Shown one piece after another: positions 16,436 through 24,929 of a DNA stretch of 64,000 nucleotides. A program made the position numbers and the translations under genes. The notes below the pieces were generated by a model. The model worked only from the letters and a program-made list of their open reading frames with translations, ran no database searches and was not told the origin of the DNA. Numbering within the stretch: the stretch's first letter is position 1; each line of letters opens with the position of its first letter. The DNA comes from CAYSUS01 sp964434165 (GTDB lineage: Bacteria; Planctomycetota; Planctomycetia; Pirellulales; Thermoguttaceae), in contig CAYSUS010000006.1 of NCBI GenBank assembly GCA_964434165.1, positions 62,001 through 126,000 of the forward strand. Direction: 5' to 3'.

Positions 16436-18520
16436 CTACGTCCTCCGCCGGCGGCAGGCAGAGCCGACGAGGGCCGCGAGGGCCAGCGCCGCGAGGGCCC
16501 AGGTGGAGGGCTCGGGCACGCCGACCGTCAGACGCAGGGCGTCGAAGCCGGCGCCTTGATGGATCGACGCCTCCCAGCGCAGGGCGGGGGTGGTCAGAAC
16601 CGCATCGTCGAAGTCGAAGGCGATGTGGTCCAGGGCGTCCGCGTTGATGCCTCCGGTGGCCGTGAGCACGTCGAACACGTCGCCCAGCGCCGGCTGGAAG
16701 CCCAGGAGGTCCACGTCCACGATCGCGCCCGGCTCGAACACCGCGGCGTCGTCCACGTTGACCTGGTCGTAGCCGTCTTGGGCGCCAGGCGCGTTGCCGG
16801 CGATCTCCACCCACAGCGTGCCGGCCTGCGCGTACGGCCCGGCCACGGCCAGCGAGCCGGGCGAGTTGCCGGCCGAGAGCGTGCCGGCCGCTTCGACCGC
16901 CACTCCGCCTTCTAGCGAGTGCTGAACGAGCAGCGTGCCCTCGGCCACGGCCGTTGCGCCAGTGTAGGCCTGATCGGCGGTCAGGGTGAGCGTCCCGGCG
17001 CCGATCTTCCTGAGCGACCCGCTGCCGCTGAGCGAGCCGGAGAACGTCGTGTCCTGGCCGTTGTTGCCCACCGAGAGCTGGCCGGTGAAGTTCGTGATGC
17101 CTGCCCCGTTCCCTTTGAGGCCGCCGAGGACCACGTCGAGGCCGCCAAGGTCGAGCGTGCCGTTGACCTCGCCGATGCCGGTGGCGTCGAAGGTGCTCTG
17201 CGCGAGGGCGTCGCCATGGTTGAGCACGATCGTGCCTGCGTTGCTCGTGCCCGGCGCCCAGGCGAACACGGTGTCGCCGGTGTGGGTGCCGGCCGAGCCG
17301 AGGAACAGCTTGCCGCTGTCGGACTTCACCAGCCGTCCGGGGCCGGAGAGGGGGCCGCCGAGGGTGACGTCCTTGACCCAGCCCGCGTAGATGACGCCGT
17401 CGCCCGATTCGAGCAGCACGCCGCGATTGGCGTTGAGGACGAGGGCGGAGTTGTTGTTCTGGAGCACGCCGCCGTTCTTGAGGACGATGTTGTCCGCAGC
17501 GACCGAGCCGGGCACGGCGCCCAGGTATGCGTCGTTGGCTACGCGGAGGTGACCGTTATCGATGACGGTCCCGCCCGTGTAGGTGTTCGCGCCGGCGAAC
17601 ACCTGGACGTCGGAGTTCTTGCTGTTGGAGTCCTTGATCGCGACCTGGATGTCGCCCTCGATCGTGCCGCCGAAGGCCCGCGTGCCCGAGCCGAGCAGGT
17701 TCAGCGTGAGCGTGCTGGTCGTGCCGCCGGTGTTGACGATGCTGCCGCCGTCGGCCCCGCCGCCGGTGAGCCAGCGCACGGTCTGGTTGGTGCCGCCCAG
17801 GTCGAGCGACGCGCCGGCCGCGTCGGCCAGGTGCACGTTGGTGCCGACGGGCAGACGGTCGTCGCCGCCATCGAGCTCGAGCGTGCCGCCATGGATGGTC
17901 GTGGAGCCCGTGTAGGTATGGCTTGCCGTGGGGGCGAGCGTGGCCGTGCCGTCGCCCTCCTTGACCAGGCTGCCGGTTCCTTCGATCACGCCCGCGGAGT
18001 ATCCCCCGCTGTGGACGAACGCGCCGAGTTCAATATCGCCCGGGTTGGCGGCCGACCCGAGCGTGAGCGTGAAGCCGTTCAGGTCCACGTGCCCGCCGAA
18101 GCTCAGCGTGGCGCCCGCCGCGGCGCTCCACGTCGCATTATCCCTGAGCGTGTATTGCCCCGCCGCGCCGTTGCGCTGCACGGTGAACGCTCCTTCCTCG
18201 ACCGTCATCGACGCGATGCCGAAGTCGTTGCCCAGGTCCACGAAGTAGCTCAGGCCCGCCGCGTCGGTCCCGGCCGAGAGCACCATGCTGGGCTCGTCGC
18301 CGCCGGCCAGGGTGTTCCATACGCCCGTGGAGGACGTGCCGGCCGCATCGGCGCTCCAGAAAGCCTGGCCCATCGCATAGTGGGTTCCGTCCACGACGCC
18401 GCTTCCCGCCGTGGCTCCGTTGGCGTCGAGGTACAGCGTCACCGGTGCGGCCGGAGCGAGCGAGGCCGCGGACAGGAGGGTTGCCATAACGACAGCCGGA
18501 ATCGGGACTCGGCGGAGCAT
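16436..18520 (-). CDS. PEP-CTERM surface protein with autotransporter-type beta-strand repeats
   Basis: The 694-residue protein has a Sec signal peptide (residues about 1-25, ending LAPAAP). It then has a long Gly/Ser/Thr/Asn-rich body with autotransporter-associated beta-strand repeats, recognisable by GTATLAPTASHTYTGSTTI, SGKLFLGSAGTHTGD and GTLTLTADQAYTGAT. The C-terminus is a PEP-CTERM sorting tail: VPEPST, a hydrophobic helix and an Arg cluster (CRRRRT). Such tails are recognised by exosortase in the inner membrane for surface anchoring or release. The ATG at 18520 precedes the signal, and a TAGACT hexamer lies 156 nt upstream. It is probably a right-handed beta-helix adhesin or matrix protein; no enzyme motif is seen. 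Confidence 0.85.
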   Translation of the reverse strand: MLRRVPIPAVVMATLLSAASLAPAAPVTLYLDANGATAGSGVVDGTHYAMGQAFWSADAAGTSSTGVWNTLAGGDEPSMVLSAGTDAAGLSYFVDLGNDFGIASMTVEEGAFTVQRNGAAGQYTLRDNATWSAAAGATLSFGGHVDLNGFTLTLGSAANPGDIELGAFVHSGGYSAGVIEGTGSLVKEGDGTATLAPTASHTYTGSTTIHGGTLELDGGDDRLPVGTNVHLADAAGASLDLGGTNQTVRWLTGGGADGGSIVNTGGTTSTLTLNLLGSGTRAFGGTIEGDIQVAIKDSNSKNSDVQVFAGANTYTGGTVIDNGHLRVANDAYLGAVPGSVAADNIVLKNGGVLQNNNSALVLNANRGVLLESGDGVIYAGWVKDVTLGGPLSGPGRLVKSDSGKLFLGSAGTHTGDTVFAWAPGTSNAGTIVLNHGDALAQSTFDATGIGEVNGTLDLGGLDVVLGGLKGNGAGITNFTGQLSVGNNGQDTTFSGSLSGSGSLRKIGAGTLTLTADQAYTGATAVAEGTLLVQHSLEGGVAVEAAGTLSAGNSPGSLAVAGPYAQAGTLWVEIAGNAPGAQDGYDQVNVDDAAVFEPGAIVDVDLLGFQPALGDVFDVLTATGGINADALDHIAFDFDDAVLTTPALRWEASIHQGAGFDALRLTVGVPEPSTWALAALALAALVGSACRRRRT

Positions 18521-18836
18521 GATCAAGCGAGGGCCTTTCAGGTTCGCGGCGGCTGGGGCGCGGCGCGGGAGGGTTCGCGCGCCGCGACCGCCACCTTGGC
18601 AGGTTGGATGGCCGCCCGCCCACCAGCGGCGAGACGGCCAGCCGTGAGCGGAAGGTGGAGATCGGAACGGATTCCAGTCTAATCCGCCCGCACCTTCCAT
18701 CTAGAGGTGGACACCCCAAATCGGCAGGCCGTTCCGGAAATGCGGGAGTTGCGGTGGGGCGAACCTCCCCCAATGGTTCCTTGGCACTCCGTCACAAGCG
18801 GGAGACCGCGGCGCTTGACGCTGTTCAACTTCCTTA

Positions 18837-18935
18837 TCAATCCGTGAACACCTCGGCCACGGAAGGCTTGAAGCCGGGCAGCAGGTCCCCGGGCGTGAGA
18901 GTCTCTCGCGAAGTCGACCTGCGGGAGACGAACCA
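18837..18935 (-). pseudogene. C-terminal remnant of a Uma2-family gene
   Basis: One minus-strand frame reads STSRETLTPGDLLPGFKPSV and then AEVFTD before a TGA stop. This is the typical C-terminus of Uma2 (DUF820) proteins and closely parallels the end of the intact neighbour at 19372 (EDETLTAEDLLPGFALAVKD). The rest of a Uma2 protein cannot be found upstream in any frame. It looks like a decayed tandem copy. Confidence 0.55.
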
Positions 18936-19191
18936 CCTCGTACGGGCGGCCGTGCGATCCGTTGACACAGGCCGTTTGCCCCTGGCGGCCCTCGGTGATG
19001 TAGAACACCTTGCTTCCGTGTGGCCCGACCTTGATCGAGTCCCGCACGATCCGGTCCTTGGGGTGCGGCCGGGTCAGCAGGGTCTCCGTGAGGACGCGCT
19101 GCGCGGCACACACGCCGGTCCGCCCCGCCCAGAGGGCCAAGGCGGCCAGGAAGCCCGCCGTCAGGCCCCGATCGATCCTTTCTCACTTCGC
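18921..19191 (-). pseudogene. Possible frameshifted small exported protein
   Basis: A minus-strand frame encodes GLTAGFLAALALWAGRTGVC and about 60 further residues containing KVFYITEGRQGQTACVNG, which looks like a signal anchor plus a small domain. Its only good start would be an ATG near 19191 with AAGGAGG upstream, but that start reads into TGA or into a different frame after a few codons. A single-base frameshift near 19170 would join them. The frame then runs into the Uma2 remnant. I do not recognise the family. Confidence 0.3.
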
Positions 19192-19262
19192 GCATGCCAT
19201 GTCGTTGGCCTCCTTGCGAAGCTCCGGGATCGAAAACGCCGCACGATGCTTGCTCCTCCCTC

Positions 19263-19371
19263 GTTCCCACGCTCGGCGTGGGGACGCCCGTGAGGACGCT
19301 CCGCGTCCGGGGAGTCGACGCAGAGCGTCAGGCCAACAAGTTCCCCCGCAGCGCATGAGAACCAGGGTGCG
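19263..19371. repeat. Palindromic intergenic repeat (family A copy 1)
   Basis: Three short palindromes occur in series: GTTCCCACGC-TCG-GCGTGGGGAC (19263-19285, one mismatch), GGACGC-TCC-GCGTCC (19294-19308) and GACGC-AGA-GCGTC (19317-19329), with a trailing GAGAACCAGGGTGCG. The element lies directly beyond the stop of the Uma2 gene. Other copies are at 20036, 30595 and 61399. Confidence 0.65.
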
Positions 19372-19926
19372 TCACTTCCCGAACACATCCTTCACCGCAA
19401 GCGCGAAGCCTGGAAGGAGGTCTTCGGCGGTGAGCGTCTCGTCCTCGCCTAGCGCCACGATGTCCTGCCGGCTGCGATAGACGGTCACCATGCGCGTCTT
19501 CGGATCAACCACCCAGACCGCGACGCAACCCGAATCGAGCCAGTCGAATACCTTCGATTGGACCTCGCTGGAACGATCGTTCGGCGAGACTCCCTCCACG
19601 GCCAGGTCGGGAGCGCCGTCGAAGTAGGTCATAGGCGGTTCCTCGCCGATCCGGTCTGCCCGGACGAAGGCCGTGTCCGGCGCACGGACCGTATCAGGGT
19701 TGCGGCGGATCAGAAAGCCGGGATCGCCCCCGACCACGGCGCCTAGCCCGCGCTGGCTGGCGAACACGTCCAAGGCAGTTCCAATCTTCTGCGCCGCGCG
19801 GCCGTGTCCGAATCCCGCAGGACTCATCATGACAAGCTCCCCGCGCACCAATTCACAGGGTCCGAGGCCTTCGGCCTCGAACAACTGCTCGGCGGTGGTT
19901 ATTTGGGTGCGATCGACGGGGGCCAT
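19372..19926 (-). CDS. Uma2 family protein (DUF820, PD-(D/E)XK-like fold)
   Basis: The 184-residue protein has the Uma2 pattern: an N-terminal segment (ITTAEQLFEAEGLGPCELVRG), a core with PDTAFVRADRIGE, PDLAVEGVSPNDRSSEVQSK and CVAVWVVDPKTRMVTVYRSR, and the C-terminal ETLTAEDLLPGF. The family shares the PD-(D/E)XK nuclease fold and is found in many copies in planctomycetes and cyanobacteria; its biological role is unsettled. Here E38, D90 and E108 with Q119/K121 could form the active site. The ATG at 19926 is clear. A decayed relative lies 0.5 kb downstream, and family A repeats flank the gene on both sides. Confidence 0.85.
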   Translation of the reverse strand: MAPVDRTQITTAEQLFEAEGLGPCELVRGELVMMSPAGFGHGRAAQKIGTALDVFASQRGLGAVVGGDPGFLIRRNPDTVRAPDTAFVRADRIGEEPPMTYFDGAPDLAVEGVSPNDRSSEVQSKVFDWLDSGCVAVWVVDPKTRMVTVYRSRQDIVALGEDETLTAEDLLPGFALAVKDVFGK

Positions 19927-20035
19927 GGCGTGGTTCCCTATGACAGACGTTACGGCTGTCCTTCACATCACGTGCCAGTCTAGACCCGGCAGCACCAGGA
20001 CGCAATGCGTGTCGGGTGCAGTAGTCACTTCCCGC

Positions 20036-20107
20036 GTTCCGCCGTTGCGCGGGGCGACGCAGCGCGTCAAGGCGGCCGGTTTCCACGCGGAGCATGGGAA
20101 CCAGGGT
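20036..20107. repeat. Palindromic intergenic repeat (family A copy 2)
   Basis: It contains GACGCAGCGCGTC and TTTCCACGCGGAGCATGGGA followed by ACCAGGGT. These are the same building blocks as the copies at 19263, 30595 and 61399. It lies between the Uma2 gene and the M16 peptidase stop. Confidence 0.55.
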
Positions 20108-20124
20108 GTCGCCGCCAATTGGTC

Positions 20125-22815
20125 CTACCGCTTCTCCGGCGACGTCGTCACCAGCACGTGGTTCCCGAAGTACTTGCGGGCCGCGGCCACGACGTCGTCG
20201 AGCGTCACGGCGCGAATGCGGCTCTCGAACGACTTGTCGTACTGGTAGCCCAGCCCGTACAGCTCGTCCAGGGCCGCCTGCTGGGCCTGCGCGGCGATCG
20301 TCGTGTTCTCCTGGGCATGAAGCGCGGCGATCATGTCGATCGCGCGGCGGAACTCCTCCTCGGAGATCTTGCCCTCCTTGGCCCGGGCGACGTTCTTCTG
20401 AACGCGGCCGATGACCTCGTCGATCGCGTCCGGGCGGGTCTGCGAGAGCACGGCGAAGAAGCCCGGCGCGGGCCCGGTGACCTGGAAGGCGTGGACGAAA
20501 TAGACCAGCCCCTCGCCGCGGAGCTCGTTGTGCAGCCAGCCGCCGGGATAGCTGTAGCCCGAGAGGATCGCGTCGAGCACGGTCATCGCCGCGTGGTCCT
20601 CCTTGTCGAGGATGCTCGGCCCGCTATAGCCTAAAAGGACCACGCCCGTCTGCTTGGCCGTCTGCTTGTGGCGGACCACGTCCTCCGGGATGGCGTTGGG
20701 CCGTTTGAAGGAGATCGGCTCGGCCCGGCGGGGCTCAAGGCCGCCGAAATGCTCCTCGACGGTCCGCAGGGCCTCGTCCGGATCGACGTCGCCGAAAACC
20801 GTCACCAGCATGCTGCCCGGCACGAAGAACTCGGCGTGATACTTGCGCAGGTCGTCGGCCGTGAGCGGCTCGACGGTCTCCATCTTACCGCCGCGGATGA
20901 TGCGGTAGGGTGAGCCCTCGGGCAGGTTGTCGTAGAACAGCTCGAAGGCCTCCTGCTGCGGATCGGCCTGGCGCCGCGCGATGGCCCCCAGGGCCAGCTT
21001 CTTGACCTGCTCGAACTCCGCCTCGGGGAACGTGGGCCGCGTGAAGCACTCGGCCAGCACGGCCGCCGCGCGGGGGAAGTCTTCGCGCAGCACCGTGGCG
21101 CTGGCGAAGATGGTATTGCGCCCGGCCGTGGTGGAGAACTGCCCGCCGATCGAGTCGAAGTACTCGGCGATCTGCGCGGCGGAGAGGCGCGCCGTGCCTT
21201 TGTCGAGCATGTCGGCCACCAGCGCCGCCCGGCCGGCCGTGGCGGGAGTATCGACCAGCGACCCTCCGAGCGCGTACGCCTGCATGTTGACCATAGGCCG
21301 GTGCGCGTGGCGCTTCACGAGCACGCGGAGGCCGTTGGGCAGCTTCACGAGGCGGATTTCGCCTTCGGCCCCGCGCGCCGCTTCGGCGGCCGGCCTGGGC
21401 GCCCCGCCCGGCGGAGCGATGATCACGCGATTGAGCCGCTCGGGCGCGAAGTAACGCCGGGCCACGTCGCGGACCTGCTCGGCGGTGACCTTCGCGATCC
21501 CCTCGACGTAACGCTTGTCGAACAGCGGGTCGCCCGCCGACAGGTAGTTGCGGCCCAGGCTGTCGGCCATGTCCTGCACGGTCTGCTGGCCGAACACCAG
21601 CTCGGCGGCCTTCTGCTTCTTGGCCTTGGCCAATTCGGCGGGCGAGACGAGCTCGTCGCGGAGCCGGTACACCTGGCGGAGGATCTCCTCCTCGGCTTCC
21701 TGCCAGGTCCGGGGCGGGGCGGCAACGATCACGCCGAACCACCCGTCCACGTAATGGGGCGTGTAGCTCGCCGTGTTGACCGAAAGCACCACCCCGCGCT
21801 CGTACTTCAGACGCCGCACCAGGCGCGAGCTGTCGCCCTCGCCGAGGACGTACGCCGCCACGTCCAGGGCGAAAAGATCGGGATGCGAAAGCTCGACCGT
21901 GGGCCAGGCGTAGATCATGTCATAGGTGGCCCCTTCCATCTCGCGGACCGCCTCGCGGGGTGCAAGCTGCGCGGGTTCCTCCTCCATGGCCACGTAGGTC
22001 TCGGCCCCGCGGGGCGTGCCGGCCCAGTGGCGCGCGACCGCGTCGAGGATCTTCGCCGTGTCCACGTCGCCCACCACGACGAAGACCTGGTTGTTCGGCA
22101 CGTAGCGCTCGCGGTAGAAGTCGATGATCGTCTGGTTCGTGGTCTGGTTGAGCACGTCGAGGTAGCCGATCGTGGGATGGCGCGCGGGGTGCCGGGTGTA
22201 CACCGTCTGGCCGAGCATCTTCCAGAGCACGCGGCGGCGGTCCACCTCGCCGTCGGCCAGCTCGCGGCGTACGACCTTCAGCTCCCGCTCGAACTCGCTC
22301 GGCTCGAACGTGATGTGCTGCATCGAGTCGGCGATCAGGTCCACGGCCGTGAGCACGTCCTTGGCCGGGCAGTCGATGTAGTAGGCCGTCATGTCGCTGG
22401 AGGTGAAGGCGTTGGTCGCCCCGCCGAAGCGGTCGATGATCGCTTCGATTTCCTTCTCCGTGCGGTTCCTGGTGGTGCCGCCGGCCACCACGTGCTCCAG
22501 CACGTGGCTCAGGCCCGCCCCCAGGTGGCGGCCCTCGAACGCGCTTCCCGTGTTGTTCACGTAGCACCGCACCGTGGCCACGGGGGCCACGCGGTTCTCC
22601 TGGACGATCACGGTCAGGCCGTTGGATAGCTTGGCCAGGGTCACGGCGTCGGGCAGCCGGCGGACGCTCACGTAGCGCGGCAACTCGCCCGGGGGGGGAT
22701 CCGAGGGCTTAGGCTGGGGCGGGGCTTCGGCAAGGGCGCCCCCCACGAGAACCAGAAAGGCGCCGAGGGCGGCGGCGAAACGGGGAATCGGGCGGGACGA
22801 GCCGGGGTCAGCCAT
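20125..22815 (-). CDS. Exported M16-family (insulinase/pitrilysin-like) zinc peptidase, two fused halves
   Basis: The 896-residue protein has a signal peptide (residues about 10-30, AALGAFLVLVGGALA). The first M16 half contains the inverted zinc motif HVLEH at residues 104-108 and the downstream glutamate region (ELADGEVDRRRVLWKML). The second half (from about residue 465, LPNGLRVLVKRHAHRPMVN) has the same fold without HxxEH, as in other fused M16 enzymes, where it completes the closed chamber. It should degrade short peptides in the periplasm. The ATG at 22815 has GAAGG at good spacing; an in-frame TTG lies six codons upstream. A 16-bp palindrome lies 59 nt upstream, between this gene and the divergent GAF-PAS-PilZ gene. 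Confidence 0.88.
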   Translation of the reverse strand: MADPGSSRPIPRFAAALGAFLVLVGGALAEAPPQPKPSDPPPGELPRYVSVRRLPDAVTLAKLSNGLTVIVQENRVAPVATVRCYVNNTGSAFEGRHLGAGLSHVLEHVVAGGTTRNRTEKEIEAIIDRFGGATNAFTSSDMTAYYIDCPAKDVLTAVDLIADSMQHITFEPSEFERELKVVRRELADGEVDRRRVLWKMLGQTVYTRHPARHPTIGYLDVLNQTTNQTIIDFYRERYVPNNQVFVVVGDVDTAKILDAVARHWAGTPRGAETYVAMEEEPAQLAPREAVREMEGATYDMIYAWPTVELSHPDLFALDVAAYVLGEGDSSRLVRRLKYERGVVLSVNTASYTPHYVDGWFGVIVAAPPRTWQEAEEEILRQVYRLRDELVSPAELAKAKKQKAAELVFGQQTVQDMADSLGRNYLSAGDPLFDKRYVEGIAKVTAEQVRDVARRYFAPERLNRVIIAPPGGAPRPAAEAARGAEGEIRLVKLPNGLRVLVKRHAHRPMVNMQAYALGGSLVDTPATAGRAALVADMLDKGTARLSAAQIAEYFDSIGGQFSTTAGRNTIFASATVLREDFPRAAAVLAECFTRPTFPEAEFEQVKKLALGAIARRQADPQQEAFELFYDNLPEGSPYRIIRGGKMETVEPLTADDLRKYHAEFFVPGSMLVTVFGDVDPDEALRTVEEHFGGLEPRRAEPISFKRPNAIPEDVVRHKQTAKQTGVVLLGYSGPSILDKEDHAAMTVLDAILSGYSYPGGWLHNELRGEGLVYFVHAFQVTGPAPGFFAVLSQTRPDAIDEVIGRVQKNVARAKEGKISEEEFRRAIDMIAALHAQENTTIAAQAQQAALDELYGLGYQYDKSFESRIRAVTLDDVVAAARKYFGNHVLVTTSPEKR

Positions 22816-22873
22816 CCAGTGCATCCTTCGCAAGGGGGAGTGAATCGCGTGATTGGCGTTACATGCTACGCAC

Positions 22874-22889
22874 TGTCACCATTGTGACA
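22874..22889. promoter_or_regulatory. Perfect 16-bp palindrome, candidate operator
   Basis: TGTCAC-CATT-GTGACA is a perfect inverted repeat in the divergent gap between the M16 peptidase (start 22815) and the GAF-PAS-PilZ gene (start 23193). A second small stem, CCCCG-GAGAT-CGGGG (22893-22907), follows. The symmetry and position fit a dimeric transcription-factor site, perhaps CRP/FNR-like; no regulator is identified. Confidence 0.45.
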
Positions 22890-23192
22890 CATCCCCGGAG
22901 ATCGGGGTAGGTCGCTCCGGGATCCCTGCCAGGTCCCAACGGGGCCGGGCTCTTCCCAGCGGGGGCCGTGTCGGCCTGGGATGCAGAGGCGGCCGGAGGG
23001 ATTCAACGAGGTGTTGCGGCATTCCACGTCGGGGGGCACACCGCGCAGGCCGCAGCGCCGCGTTAACTCGTGCAAGCCGCACCGGCGCCCGATCCGCGGC
23101 CAGTGGCCCGGTTTGGCGGAGGTCGCACCGCGACCTATGGTTACAGTGCCTGCCTCTGACGTGCGCCCGCCTTGCCCCGGAACGGATACGCG

Positions 23193-24638
23193 ATGACTTC
23201 TCCCCAGAACGCAAGTTCGCACGAGGCCAGCTTGCAGTCCGTGCTGGCCGGCCTGGACCTCAAGCCCGAGGAGCTGGACGACCGCGCGCGCCAGCAGGCG
23301 GCCGTGCTGGCGTTCGGGCGTCGCAGCAGCGTGCAGCCTCCGGTGGGCGTGCTCATGGAGGACGCCGCTTCGATGATCGCCGAGGTCGTGGGCACGGACC
23401 GGATCGGGGTGGGCGAGGTGATCCGCGGCGGCACGGCCATCCAGATGAAGGTAGCCCGAATCGACCAACGGGGCCAGCTCGTCAAGGCGGTGATGCAGGA
23501 GTATCCGCTCGACCCGGCCGTTTCGATGGCCGGCTTCGCTTTGAGCGCGGCCACGCCGGTCAGCGCGCTCGACCTGGTGGCGGAGCAGCGTTTCACCGAT
23601 CTCTTCCTGCGCAAGCAGGAGGTCACCAGCGCGCTGACCCTGCCGCTGCACTTCAACGGTCGGCCCTTCGGCGTGCTGGGGATCTACGCGGACGAGGAGC
23701 GCCGCTTCTCGCTCGACGACGTCCAGTTCGCCGAGACGATCGCCCACCTGCTCACCTCGTCGCTGGCCCGCATCAAGGCCGAGGAGGAGCTGACCCAGCA
23801 GCGCAGCTTCGCCACGGCCATCCTCGAGATGGTCGATACGCTGGTGCTCACGCTCGACGCCGAAGGCCGCGTGGAAGGGATGAACCGGGCAACCCAGGAG
23901 GTGACCGGCTTCGACGTCAAAGAGATCCGCAGCCGGCCCTTCTGGAGCGTCTTCGTCGTTCCCGAGGAACTGGAGCTGATCCGCGGCATCTTCCGCAGCG
24001 CGCGCACGGAGAAGGCTCCCTGCGAGTTCGAGGGCTACCTGATGGCCAAGGACGGGCGCAAGCGCCGCGTCTCCTGGTCGATGAAGATGATGAGCGACGG
24101 CAAGGTCCAGTCGATCATCCTCAGCGGCGTGGATCAGACCGAGAAGCTCGAGATGCAGTCCGAGCTCCGCCAGGTCCGCAGCATCGCCGAGAAGGCCACG
24201 AAGGCCCTCAAGGAGCTGTGCTCGATGACCGAGGCGAAGGGCGTCGGCATGCCGCCCACCGGGGTGCCGCCGCTGCCGGAATCGGGCGCCCGCGAGGACT
24301 TGCCGTTCCAGCCCCTCGGCGGCAAGGCCGCCCACGAGCAGCGACAGTCCGTGCGCCGCAGCTACCAGTACTCGCAAAGGGTCGCGCCCATGTACGGGGC
24401 GCGCCCGCCTTCTCGCGACGAGTTCTTCGAGGTCCAGTGCAACGACATCTCGGCGGGCGGGCTCTCCTTCTTCCTCGACAGGGCGCCGGCCTTCGACAAG
24501 CTGATCGTGGCGCTGGGCAAGGAACCGGCCCTGACCTTCTTCACCGCCGAGGTCGTGCGCGTGGCCAGCGTCCAGCGCGACGGTCCCAAGGTCTATTTGG
24601 TCGGTTGCCGCTTCACGGGCAGGGCGCAGATCGCCTGA
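23193..24638 (+). CDS. GAF-PAS-PilZ signalling protein
   Basis: The 481-residue cytoplasmic protein has a GAF-like domain (about residues 50-200, with PLHFNGRPFGVLGIYADEER), a helical linker, a PAS domain (about 210-330, LEMVDTLVLTLDAEGRVEGM and VSGVDQTEKLEM-type end), a coiled-coil/linker and a C-terminal PilZ domain. The PilZ region has the RxxxR-type motif (RQSVRRSYQ) and a NDISAGGLSFF segment matching the D/NxSxxG signature, so cyclic di-GMP binding is likely. No kinase, GGDEF or EAL output is present, suggesting it couples a sensed signal to c-di-GMP-dependent protein contacts. The ATG at 23193 has a GGAACGGA-like upstream box. A perfect hairpin follows the stop. Confidence 0.85.
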   Translation: MTSPQNASSHEASLQSVLAGLDLKPEELDDRARQQAAVLAFGRRSSVQPPVGVLMEDAASMIAEVVGTDRIGVGEVIRGGTAIQMKVARIDQRGQLVKAVMQEYPLDPAVSMAGFALSAATPVSALDLVAEQRFTDLFLRKQEVTSALTLPLHFNGRPFGVLGIYADEERRFSLDDVQFAETIAHLLTSSLARIKAEEELTQQRSFATAILEMVDTLVLTLDAEGRVEGMNRATQEVTGFDVKEIRSRPFWSVFVVPEELELIRGIFRSARTEKAPCEFEGYLMAKDGRKRRVSWSMKMMSDGKVQSIILSGVDQTEKLEMQSELRQVRSIAEKATKALKELCSMTEAKGVGMPPTGVPPLPESGAREDLPFQPLGGKAAHEQRQSVRRSYQYSQRVAPMYGARPPSRDEFFEVQCNDISAGGLSFFLDRAPAFDKLIVALGKEPALTFFTAEVVRVASVQRDGPKVYLVGCRFTGRAQIA

Positions 24639-24646
24639 AAGACCTC

Positions 24647-24665
24647 CGAAGTCTCGCAGACTTCG
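24647..24665 (+). terminator. Hairpin after GAF-PAS-PilZ gene (family C copy 1)
   Basis: CGAAGTCT-CGC-AGACTTCG is a perfect 8-bp stem with a 3-nt loop, 8 bp after the stop codon. There is no T-run. Similar AGACTTCCG/CGGAAGTCT elements are at 26421-26453 and 61362-61393, so it is also a member of a dispersed repeat family. Confidence 0.5.
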
Positions 24666-24929
24666 AAACCCCGTGCTCTCCTCGCGGGCTCCCCCCTCAG
24701 CGTGAGCCGCGCGGCCGGCGAACGATTCGGCCGATTCGGTCGCCTCCTTCCGCTGCCGGCATCTCGCGCCCACCTGCTTGAGCACCGCACGCGGGGTCGC
24801 TAGAATCACCGGTCATGGGGTGGAGTTGCCCGAGTCTCGCTACATCTTGTGCCGCAGCGTTGGGGCATCGGGACCGCGGGAGCGCCGCCCGGGGCTCGTG
24901 GTGTCTCGATTGCGAAAGGAGGGGTTCCG

